Position numbers and translations under genes: made by a program. The notes beneath the pieces are model-generated. The model worked only from the letters and a program-made list of their open reading frames with translations, searched no databases and was not told where the DNA came from. DNA of 64,000 nt from positions 47,028-111,027 of the forward strand of contig NZ_BBPQ01000009.1 of the NCBI RefSeq assembly GCF_000787855.1, read 5' to 3'. Positions 25,677 through 35,807 of this stretch are shown here, in pieces; the first letter of the stretch is position 1; each line of letters opens with the position of its first letter. Origin of the DNA: Streptacidiphilus anmyonensis. Its GTDB lineage: Bacteria > Actinomycetota > Actinomycetes > Streptomycetales > Streptomycetaceae.

Positions 25677-27560
25677 CTAGCTCGGCAAGGTCCACTTCTG
25701 GTTGGCGCCGCCGGTGCAGTCCCAGATCTGCAGCCGGGTGCCGTTGGCCGAGCTGGGGCCGGTGGCGTCGAGGCAGCGGCCCGACTGCGGATTGACCAGC
25801 GAACCGTCCGCCTGGGCCTGCCACTGCTGCGCGCCGGTCCCGTTGCAGTCGTAGAGCTGGATCTGGGTCCCGTTGGCCGTGCCGCCACTGGTGACGTCCA
25901 TGCACTTGCCGAGCGCCTGAAGCGAGCCGTCCGAGGCGACCGTCCACGCCTGCGCGCTCGTGCCGTTGCAGTCGTAGAGCTGCACGGCGGTGCCGTCGGC
26001 GCTGCTCGCGCCCGCGACGTCGACGCACTTGCCGCCGTAGCCGGTGATCTGCCCGGTCGGCGCGGCCGACGCCGTGCCCGTCCAGGTGAACGTCGCGCTG
26101 GTCTGCGCGGGCAGGGTGTAGGTGAAGTGCTGCCCGCCCCAGTTGACCGTGAACGGCTCGGAGCCCCCGGTGGCGTTGTAGGCGACCACGGCCTTGGAGC
26201 CGTCCGGGTTGAGCCAGGCCACGTTCGGCACGGCGGTGCTGGCGGTCGAGTCGATCCGGTAGGCGCCCGGCTTGACGAACTTGGTCAGCTGGCCGAGGTC
26301 GTAGTACTCGATGTTGTAGTCCACCTGCCCGCTGCGGGAGTCGCCGTTGTGCACGGTGATCAGCCCGGTGCAGGTGCCGCAGCCGCCGTTGTGCGGGCCC
26401 ATGTTCTGGTCCACCGCGAGCGACCACTTCACCACCGACTTACCCCAGTTCCGGGTGTAGTCGACGATGTTCTGCATGTCCTCCTGCTGCTGGTTCGCGA
26501 TCCAGGTGCCGCCGGAGTGCTCGGTGTCGAAGGCGTCGACGTTCGGGTACGCGTTGTGGACGGTGGTCTGCTCGCTCGGGTCGCCGCTGTACCCGTGCCA
26601 GGCGATCCCGCCGAAGAGCGGGTCGTTCCGGATCGCCGCGTCGTTGACGGTCTGGGCGGCGTAGCTGTCGTAGTCGTCCCAGTTCCAGTCCAGGGCCAGG
26701 ACCTTCGTCGACAGGCCCGCCGCGTGGAAGGCCGGCAGCAGGTCGGTACCGGTGAAGTAGTCGAGCCCGCTGGCGTTCCACTGCATCGAGGGGTAGCCGC
26801 TGCAGCAGGTGGGCTCGTTCTGCGGGGAGACGTAGTCGATGTGCACGCCCTGGGCCTGGTAGGCCTGGATGTACTTGACGAAGTACTGCGCGTAGGCGGC
26901 GTAGTACTGCGACTGGAGCCAGCCCTGGCTGTAGGCGCCGCTGTCCTTCATCCACGGCGGCGCGGTCCACGGCGTGCCCATCACCTTGAGGCTCGGGTTG
27001 AGCTGCTCCGCCTGCTTGGTGAGCGGCAGCACGTCCGTGAGGTCGTGCGCGATGGAGAAGTCGGCGAGCGAGGGGTCGGTCTGGCCGCTCGGCATGTCGT
27101 CGTAGGTGTAGTTGTACCGGGCCAGGTCGGACGCGCCCATGGGGTTGCGCAGGAAGTCCAGGCCGATGCCGTTCACCGGGTCGAAGAGGTTGGTCATCAC
27201 GGCGTTGCGGGTGGCGGTGCTGAGCGCGCCGCTGCTGTTCATCAGCCAGGCGGCGGTGTCGGTGAACGAGGCCCCGGCCCCGGTGAACTGCTGGTAGCGG
27301 GTGTTCTCGTCGACGCTCACGGTGGCGGCGGAACTGCCGGACCCGGAGGAGAAGGCGATCGGGGTCTGCTGCTGGAGGCCCCGGGCGACGGTCCGTCCTC
27401 CGGAGTCGGAGGTGGTGGTCAGCCAGATGTTCACGGCCGGGCCCGCCGCATGGGCGCTGGGGGTGGCGGCGGGTGAGGCGAGCAGGAGTCCGGAGGCGGC
27501 GAGCGCTCCGGCGAGCAGGGCGGGCAGTCGTTTCGACCGCATGGACCGCAGGGACCGCAT
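25677..27560 (-). CDS. Secreted GH30 glycosidase with ricin-type lectin domain
   Basis: A secreted glycoside hydrolase of about 627 residues. A signal peptide (MRSLRSMRSKRLPALLAGAL...PSAHA) precedes a GH30 (beta/alpha)8 barrel with side beta domain: acid/base Glu in SPQNEPT, nucleophile Glu in DTEHSGG. Residues from about 500 on form a ricin-B/CBM13 lectin with three repeats ending in QxW motifs (AQAW, AQQW, NQKW). GH30 includes glucosylceramidases, beta-1,6-glucanases and xylanases; substrate unknown. I take ATG 27560 as the start because the next upstream ATG (27608) lies inside the predicted -10 box and would give an unusually long n-region. Its promoter carries DasR-type and LacI-type sites. 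Confidence 0.93.
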   Translation of the reverse strand: MRSLRSMRSKRLPALLAGALAASGLLLASPAATPSAHAAGPAVNIWLTTTSDSGGRTVARGLQQQTPIAFSSGSGSSAATVSVDENTRYQQFTGAGASFTDTAAWLMNSSGALSTATRNAVMTNLFDPVNGIGLDFLRNPMGASDLARYNYTYDDMPSGQTDPSLADFSIAHDLTDVLPLTKQAEQLNPSLKVMGTPWTAPPWMKDSGAYSQGWLQSQYYAAYAQYFVKYIQAYQAQGVHIDYVSPQNEPTCCSGYPSMQWNASGLDYFTGTDLLPAFHAAGLSTKVLALDWNWDDYDSYAAQTVNDAAIRNDPLFGGIAWHGYSGDPSEQTTVHNAYPNVDAFDTEHSGGTWIANQQQEDMQNIVDYTRNWGKSVVKWSLAVDQNMGPHNGGCGTCTGLITVHNGDSRSGQVDYNIEYYDLGQLTKFVKPGAYRIDSTASTAVPNVAWLNPDGSKAVVAYNATGGSEPFTVNWGGQHFTYTLPAQTSATFTWTGTASAAPTGQITGYGGKCVDVAGASSADGTAVQLYDCNGTSAQAWTVASDGSLQALGKCMDVTSGGTANGTQIQLYDCNGTGAQQWQAQADGSLVNPQSGRCLDATGPSSANGTRLQIWDCTGGANQKWTLPS

Positions 27561-27606
27561 GGGCGAAGCCCTTCGCGTGGGGGCGGATGGACTGGGACGC
27601 CGCCGC

Positions 27607-27655
27607 ATTCAACTCCCGTATGGTCTAGACCGTCAAGAGGTTCGAGAGCGCTCTC
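27607..27655 (-). promoter_or_regulatory. GH30 promoter with DasR-type and LacI-type operators
   Basis: On the minus strand TTGACG (27636-27631) and TTGAAT (27612-27607) are 18 bp apart and form a plausible promoter. The spacer contains GGTCTAGACC (27622-27631), the core of the DasR-responsive element (ACTGGTCTAGACCAGT). Just upstream of -35 is GAGAGCGCTCTC (27644-27655), a 12-bp palindrome of the type bound by LacI-family sugar repressors such as CebR (TGGGAGCGCTCCCA). Confidence 0.75.
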
Positions 27656-27805
27656 CTGCGTCCACTTGTTGGAGTGCAGGTCGGACAGATGCGCCGGTTC
27701 CCGCACGGCCTGCCTGCACTTGATGAACTGTCATGATCCCCGGCGCGCGGCGGCTCCGACGCCCCCACGTACCATGCCGGATAGCCGAACGATCGGGGAT
27801 CCGAC

Positions 27806-28690
27806 GTGGAACTGCGCCAACTCCGTGCCTTCGAGGCCGTCGCCGCGCACCGCACCGTCGCGAACGCGGCGAAGGTGCTCGGCCTCGCGCCGTCCTCGGT
27901 CGCCGAGCGGCTACGGGAGTTGGAGCAGTCGCTGGACGTCCCGCTCCTGGCCCGCACACCGCGCGGGATGACGCTGACACCGGCCGGGAGACGGCTGCTG
28001 CCGTGGGCGCGGCGGCTGCTGGACGCCGCGGAGGAGGCGCGGCAGGAGACGGTGACCGAGCGGCCCGAGCTGCGCCTCGGCGTGCTGGAGACCCTCGCGA
28101 CGGCCTCCGCGCCGGACATGCCGACCCGGCTCGCGCAGCGCCGACCGGACGTGCGGGTCGCCCTGCACACCGCGGCCGAGCACGACGGGCTGCTGGACGC
28201 CGTCGCGGCCGGGGCGTTGGACGCGGCGGTGGTCCTGGATGTCCCGGGCCCGCTCGGCGGGCTGGGCTTCGCCCTGCCGCCCGCACCGCTGGGCCACCTG
28301 GACATCGAGGACGTGCCGCTGGCGCTGGTCGCCGCCCCCGGCCATCCGCTCCGCGAACACGACGCGCTGTCCCTCGATGACCTGCGCGGTCAGCAGCTGC
28401 TGGTCGGCGTGCGGGCCTGCTCCTTCCGCCTGGCCGGGGAGCGGCTGCTGGGCCGCGCGGTCGAGCGGGTCCCCACCGGCGGGATCGCCGTCGCCCGGGC
28501 CTGCGCGGAGCGCGGTCTCGGCATCGCGCTGCTCCCGGAGTCCGCCGTCCGGGAGCAGCTGGCCTCGGGCTCCCTGGTCCGCCTGCCGGGGCCGGGCACC
28601 GAGCCGCGGCTCCGCCTGCGCGCGGTCTGGCGCGCGGACCGCGAGGCCCTCCCGGGCCTGCACGGAATGCTCCACGCCCTGGCCGAGTAG
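27806..28690 (+). CDS. LysR family transcriptional regulator
   Basis: A 294-residue LysR-type regulator. The N-terminal winged helix-turn-helix (MELRQLRAFEAVAAHRTVANAAKVLGLAPSSVAERLRELEQSLDVPLLART) is followed by a periplasmic-binding-like effector domain (about residues 88-290). The GTG 27806 start has only a weak GGGGAT box. It is divergent from the GH30 gene across about 245 bp and convergent with the dienelactone-hydrolase-like gene. The effector and targets are unknown; the GH30 promoter carries other operator types, so LysR need not control it. Confidence 0.92.
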   Translation: MELRQLRAFEAVAAHRTVANAAKVLGLAPSSVAERLRELEQSLDVPLLARTPRGMTLTPAGRRLLPWARRLLDAAEEARQETVTERPELRLGVLETLATASAPDMPTRLAQRRPDVRVALHTAAEHDGLLDAVAAGALDAAVVLDVPGPLGGLGFALPPAPLGHLDIEDVPLALVAAPGHPLREHDALSLDDLRGQQLLVGVRACSFRLAGERLLGRAVERVPTGGIAVARACAERGLGIALLPESAVREQLASGSLVRLPGPGTEPRLRLRAVWRADREALPGLHGMLHALAE

Positions 28691-28752
28691 GTCCTGTCAG
28701 GAACGGGCACCGCGCCCGTCGTCCTGCGCCCTGCCCCGAGGCGCGGCGGGCA

Positions 28753-28775
28753 CTCCCCCGGCCGTCGGCCGGGAG
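28753..28775. terminator. Hairpin between convergent LysR and hydrolase genes
   Basis: CTCCCCCGGCCG-T-CGGCCGGGAG forms a compact hairpin with one unpaired C in the left arm. It lies between two convergent stops. Elements with a similar CGTCGGCCGGGAG core occur at 2352-2365 and 19217-19230, so it is also a dispersed repeat. Confidence 0.6.
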
Positions 28776-28851
28776 GCACCACCCACGACGCCGGGGCTCA
28801 CGCGGCAGGGTCGGCCGACGCGCGGCGCCGACGAGCGGGACGGGCCGGAGC

Positions 28852-29577
28852 TCACTCCCCCCGCAGCCAGGCGTCGATACGGGCGAACGCGTCCTGGACC
28901 GCCGGGGCGTCGGAGCGCAGGAAGCTGTGCCCCGCGCCGGGATAGGCGAGGAACTGGTGCCGCTCCCCCGCCGCTGCCAGCGCGGCGGCGATCTGGCGCT
29001 GCTCCTCGGCGCCGATGACGTGGTCGTCCGCGCCGACCAGGTAGAGAAGGCGGCCGGAGATCTTGGGCGTCAGGGTGAGGGTCGGCTCGGGCCCGGTGAC
29101 CGGGAGGTCCGGGTTGCCGGTGAGCCAGCCGCCGTAGCAGACGACGGCATTCGGGACGTCGAGCGCGGTCGCGGCCAGGTAGGTGAGGTGCCCGCCGGCG
29201 CTGAGGCCGAGCATGCCGGCCCCGGGGATGCCGAGCGAGTCCAGCGCGGCCAGAGCCGCCGCGGCGTCGGCGATCACGTCGGAGCGGGTCAGCTGCGGCA
29301 GCAGCTCGAAGCCCCGCTCGCGGCCCGCCGCGTCGTGCGGCAGGTCGGCGCCGGGCTGGACCCGGTGGTAGAAGTCGGGCGCGAGAGCCGTGAACCCGCG
29401 GCGGGCGAGGTCGTCGCAGATCCCGCGGACGTGCGCGTCGACGCCGAACAGCTCCATGGCGACGACCACGCCGGGGTGGTCCCCCGCTCCGGCGGGACGG
29501 GCCAGGTAGCCGCCCATCGAGGTACCGTCGGCGACCGGGATCTCGATCCGGTCGGTGGTGATCTTCTCAGCGGTCAT
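28852..29577 (-). CDS. Dienelactone hydrolase family protein
   Basis: A 241-residue alpha/beta hydrolase. It fits the dienelactone hydrolase family (VAMELFGVDAHVRGICDDLARRGFTALAPDFY), but the nucleophile elbow is GLSAGG, with Ser instead of the Cys of classical enzymes. The Asp is in GADDHVIG and the His in PGAGHSFLR. It is therefore more likely a carboxylesterase-type member than a true dienelactone hydrolase. Cytoplasmic; no signal peptide. Confidence 0.9.
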   Translation of the reverse strand: MTAEKITTDRIEIPVADGTSMGGYLARPAGAGDHPGVVVAMELFGVDAHVRGICDDLARRGFTALAPDFYHRVQPGADLPHDAAGRERGFELLPQLTRSDVIADAAAALAALDSLGIPGAGMLGLSAGGHLTYLAATALDVPNAVVCYGGWLTGNPDLPVTGPEPTLTLTPKISGRLLYLVGADDHVIGAEEQRQIAAALAAAGERHQFLAYPGAGHSFLRSDAPAVQDAFARIDAWLRGE

Positions 29578-29687
29578 GTCCTGAGGCTAGGTCGCGGCCG
29601 CGTCCCCAACCAGAGGGCTCTTGTCCCGGTAGCAGGGCCACCTGGATACCGGGACCAAAACCAGGACCAGGAGCAGGACCCGCGGGA

Positions 29688-30272
29688 TCACATCCCCTGC
29701 GGGATCGACTTCGCCCGGTGATGGACCTGGATCGCGGTGATGATCTCGATCACGCCCATCACCAGCAGCCAGATCCCGGTGAAGACGGTGAGCACGACGA
29801 TCGAGTGGAACGGCCAGACCAGCACCACGACGCCGCCGATCGCGGTGAGCACCCCCGCGAAGATCTGCCAGCCCCGGGCCGGCATGGCCGGGTCGGAGGC
29901 GGCAGCCACCAGGTGCGTGATCCCCCGGAACAGCCAGCCGATGCCGATCCACAGCGCCAGCAGCAGGATCGACTCCAGAGCGCCGCGGAAGCAGAACAGA
30001 CCCAGCAGGATCGACAGCGCGCCGCTGATGAAGGCCATCACCCGCAGGGACGTCGTGACGTGGGTGCCGAAGGCCGCGACCAGTTGGAGAACACCCGAGA
30101 TGACCAGGTAGAGGCCGAACAGCACACCGACGACGGTCAGCGTCGCCTTGGGCCAGGCCAGCACCGCGACGCCGAGCAGCATGGTGAGGACGCCCAGCAC
30201 CAGCAGCACCTGCCACGCGCTGCGGGCGAGCTGCTGCAGTGGGCCGGGGAGGGTTTCCGTCATCTGGTCCAT
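29688..30272 (-). CDS. HdeD family (DUF308) membrane protein
   Basis: A 194-residue integral membrane protein with six predicted helices: LLVLGVLTMLLGVAVLAW, TVVGVLFGLYLVISGVLQLVAAF, VMAFISGALSILLGLFCF, ILLLALWIGIGWLFRGITHLV, IFAGVLTAIGGVVVLVWP and IVVLTVFTGIWLLVMGVIEII. This is the HdeD/DUF308 pattern; E. coli HdeD supports acid resistance at high cell density. The longer open frame runs into the tRNA-Asn gene, so the start is placed at ATG 30272 (or ATG 30263). Its acid-stress link fits the acid proteases in this window, but that is inference. Confidence 0.88.
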   Translation of the reverse strand: MDQMTETLPGPLQQLARSAWQVLLVLGVLTMLLGVAVLAWPKATLTVVGVLFGLYLVISGVLQLVAAFGTHVTTSLRVMAFISGALSILLGLFCFRGALESILLLALWIGIGWLFRGITHLVAAASDPAMPARGWQIFAGVLTAIGGVVVLVWPFHSIVVLTVFTGIWLLVMGVIEIITAIQVHHRAKSIPQGM

Positions 30273-30320
30273 GACGACCAGGATCGGAGGCGATCGCGCG
30301 CCTCGCGCGCCGAGGAGAGG

Positions 30321-30393
30321 CTCCCCCAATTGGACTCGAACCAATAACCTGCCGATTAACAGTCGGCTGCTCTGCCAATTGAGCTATGGGGGA
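30321..30393 (-). tRNA. tRNA-Asn (GTT), copy 1
   Basis: A 73-nt cloverleaf on the minus strand with acceptor TCCCCCA/TGGGGGA and T-loop TTCGAGT. The anticodon is GTT (30358-30360 on the plus strand reads AAC). Discriminator G; CCA is not encoded. It is identical to the second copy 29 bp away. Confidence 0.96.
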
Positions 30394-30422
30394 CTGCACT
30401 TGGGCACCGCATCGGTGCCGCG

Positions 30423-30495
30423 CTCCCCCAATTGGACTCGAACCAATAACCTGCCGATTAACAGTCGGCTGCTCTGCCAATTGAGCTATGGGGGA
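30423..30495 (-). tRNA. tRNA-Asn (GTT), copy 2
   Basis: Identical in sequence to the copy at 30321-30393. Anticodon GTT (30460-30462). On the minus strand this copy is upstream and the two are probably transcribed as one unit. Confidence 0.96.
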
Positions 30496-30754
30496 TCGTT
30501 CGTCGCCGCCGCGTCGCTCCGTGACCGGCGCGGCGCTTGCTGCGGGTCATACATTAGCGCACGTGGGGGGGTGCTCCGCCAATCCGTTGCGGTTCGGGGG
30601 CCGGAGCGAGGGGTACTCGCTTGTGACGGGGCTCTCGCCGTCACCCGGCGGCGCGCCGAACAGGCAGGTCCGCGCCGCCGCGCCTAGGCTCCATCCCGGC
30701 AGAGCGGCAGTGGCCGCGGAGCGGCAAGAGCAGCAAGCAGAAGGGCGGAGGGGT

Positions 30755-31048
30755 ATGCGCAAGCTCACTTTCCTGGCGGGCCTGGCCATCGGGTACGTGC
30801 TGGGGACGCGCGCCGGTCGGGAGCGCTACGAGCAGCTGCGTCAGACGGCGCGGGACCTCTCGCAGACGCAGGCCGTCCAGTCGGCCACCCGCAACGCCAA
30901 GGCCGCGGCCGGCTCGGCGGCGTCCAAGGCCGGCCAGGCGGTCGCGGACAGGGTCGGCGACCGCCTCCCGACCGCCGTCACCGACCGCATCCCGTACCTC
31001 AACGGCAAGGGCTCCACCCTCGACGACTGGGACAGCGCCCGCAGCTGA
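30755..31048 (+). CDS. YtxH-like small membrane-anchored protein
   Basis: A 97-residue protein. An N-terminal hydrophobic segment (LTFLAGLAIGYVLGTRAGRERYEQL, residues 4-28) with the glycine-rich GYVLGTRAGRERY motif is typical of YtxH-like proteins, followed by an Ala/Lys helical tail and a PYLNGKGSTLDDWDSARS end. The function is not established; relatives are membrane-anchored stress proteins. A GGAGGGGT box precedes the ATG at 30755. The 259 bp upstream, to the tRNA-Asn gene, hold nothing else I can name. Confidence 0.85.
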   Translation: MRKLTFLAGLAIGYVLGTRAGRERYEQLRQTARDLSQTQAVQSATRNAKAAAGSAASKAGQAVADRVGDRLPTAVTDRIPYLNGKGSTLDDWDSARS

Positions 31049-31165
31049 GCCCTTCGCTCCCGCAGCAGGTCGCACGCACCCCAGGGGCGCGAGGCCGTGC
31101 CACTCCCCCTGCGGGAAGCCGCTGATCCCCCGCGCTGAGGTGGCGGGATGAGGCATGATCTCGGC

Positions 31166-32590
31166 ATGGCCATCGCCGCGGGCATCGACTGCTCTGCACA
31201 GTTCACGAAGATCACCGTCTGCGACACCGAGACGGGCGCGGTGCTGCGGGAGAACCGTGCGCCGCATCCCGGTGTCGCCGCCGGGACCGCGCCGGTGGAG
31301 ATCGATCCGCAGGAGTGGCTGCGTTCGCTCGGCGCCGCGGCCGAGGGCGGACTGCTGGAGGGGATCGCCGCCATCGGCGTCTCCGCGCAGCAGCAGGGGC
31401 TGATCGCCCTGGACGCCGGAGGCGTCCTGGTCCGGCCGGCGATGCTGCGCAACGATCCGCGGGCGGCGTCGTCCGCCGTCGCCTTGGTGGAGGAGCTCGG
31501 CGGGCCCGCCGCCTGGGCGCACGCGATCGGCGCGGTGCCGCTGGCCTCCGCGACGATCGCGAAGCTGCGCTGGCTCGCGGACCGGGAGCCGCAGTCCGCG
31601 AAGCGCGTGGCGGAGGTCCTGCTCCCGCACGACTGGCTGGTGTGGCAGCTGCTCGGGCAGTCCGCCCGCAAGACGACCGACCGTGGCGACGCCTCCGGCA
31701 CGGGCTACTGGTCCGCCGTCGAGGAGCGCTGGCGTCCGGACCTCGCGGCGCTCGCGCTCGGGCACGAGCTCCAGCAGCTGCCGACCGTCCTCGGGCCGGC
31801 CGAGGCCGCCGGGCAGAGCCCGGAAGGTCTGCTGATCGCCGCGGGGACCGGCACGACGATGGCCACCGCGCTCGGGCTGGGGCTGGGGCTGGGCGACGTG
31901 ATGGTCTCGGTCGGCAGTTCCGGGACCGTCCACGCCGTGCACGACCGGGCGCTCAGCGAGCCCGCGATCTCGACCTACGCGGACGGGACGGGCCGGTACC
32001 TGGCGCAGGTCGTCACCCTGAACGCGGCGCGGGTGCTGCGCGCGACCGCGGCGATGCTGGGCACGGACCTCCAGGGGCTGAGCGAGCTGGCGCTGCGGTC
32101 GACGCCTGGCGCGTACGGGCTGGTGCTGCTGCCGTTCCTGGAGGGCGAGCGCACGCCGCCGCTGCCGCACGCGGCGGGGACGCTGTCGGGGCTGCGGGTG
32201 GAGTCGATGAAGCCCGAGCACCTGGCGCGCGCGGCGGTGGAGGGCATGCTGTGCGGGCTCGCCGAGGCGCTGGACGCGCTGCGCGCGAACGGGGTCGCGG
32301 TGGAGCGGGTGTTCCTGACCGGTCTCGCCGGGCGCCTTCCCGCCGTGCAGGCGTCCGCGCCGGCCATCTTCGGCGTCCCGGTCGTGGTGCCGGCGCAGGC
32401 GGAGTACGCCGCGATCGGCGCCGCGCGCCAGGCCGCGTGGGCGCTGACGGGCGGCGCGGAGCCGCCCGTCTGGGAGCTGCCGGCCCCGCACACGGTGCTG
32501 GAGCCCGGCGAGGAGGCCGCCGTGGGCGGCGCGGTGCGCGCGCAGTTCGCGGCGGTGCTCAAACGCACCCACCCGGAGCTCGGTCGGTAG
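31166..32590 (+). CDS. xylB: FGGY-family sugar kinase, xylulokinase-like
   Basis: A 474-residue FGGY carbohydrate kinase with two actin-like ATPase domains. The N-terminal phosphate loop reads AGIDCSAQFTKITV. The LPHDWLVWQLLG block and TDRGDASGTGYW (about residues 171-182) are typical of actinobacterial xylulose kinases, and VFLTGLAGRLPAVQ is the C-terminal ATP-binding segment. It would phosphorylate D-xylulose or a related ketose with ATP; the substrate is inferred. ATG 31166 is preferred as the family start; an in-frame ATG lies six codons upstream (31148). No xylose isomerase or transporter is next to it. Convergent with glnK, 12 bp apart. Confidence 0.85.
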   Translation: MAIAAGIDCSAQFTKITVCDTETGAVLRENRAPHPGVAAGTAPVEIDPQEWLRSLGAAAEGGLLEGIAAIGVSAQQQGLIALDAGGVLVRPAMLRNDPRAASSAVALVEELGGPAAWAHAIGAVPLASATIAKLRWLADREPQSAKRVAEVLLPHDWLVWQLLGQSARKTTDRGDASGTGYWSAVEERWRPDLAALALGHELQQLPTVLGPAEAAGQSPEGLLIAAGTGTTMATALGLGLGLGDVMVSVGSSGTVHAVHDRALSEPAISTYADGTGRYLAQVVTLNAARVLRATAAMLGTDLQGLSELALRSTPGAYGLVLLPFLEGERTPPLPHAAGTLSGLRVESMKPEHLARAAVEGMLCGLAEALDALRANGVAVERVFLTGLAGRLPAVQASAPAIFGVPVVVPAQAEYAAIGAARQAAWALTGGAEPPVWELPAPHTVLEPGEEAAVGGAVRAQFAAVLKRTHPELGR

Positions 32591-32602
32591 ACCGAACGCG
32601 GC

Positions 32603-34279
<1,677 letters not shown>

Positions 34280-34300
34280 TTACCGCCGTCGGACAGCGAT

Positions 34301-34334
34301 GTTTCAAGGGAGTTTCGTGTTGCGCCGACGTTTC
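34301..34334 (-). promoter_or_regulatory. GlnR-type half-sites upstream of amtB-glnK
   Basis: On the minus strand, reading towards amtB: GAAAC-N6-GCAAC-N2-GAAAC-N6-GAAAC (34334 down to 34301), ending 43 bp before the amtB start. The spacing matches the actinobacterial GlnR operator (GTNAC-N6-GAAAC and repeats). GlnR control of amtB is well known in Streptomyces. Confidence 0.75.
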
Positions 34335-34370
34335 GAAAGTCTCACGTCATGGGACGACGCTAACGGGCAA

Positions 34371-35711
<1,341 letters not shown>

Positions 35712-35807
35712 CGACTCCCAGTGTGGAGCAGTCCGGGGGCCCGGGCAGAGACCCGTGCGAGGAGTTTCTGTGCAGGAGCGGTCACCGAGGGTGAGCTCGA
35801 CGCACCG

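Noticed and set aside
30273-30344. N-terminal extension of the HdeD frame
   Set aside because: It would run through the tRNA-Asn gene, so the start was moved to ATG 30272.
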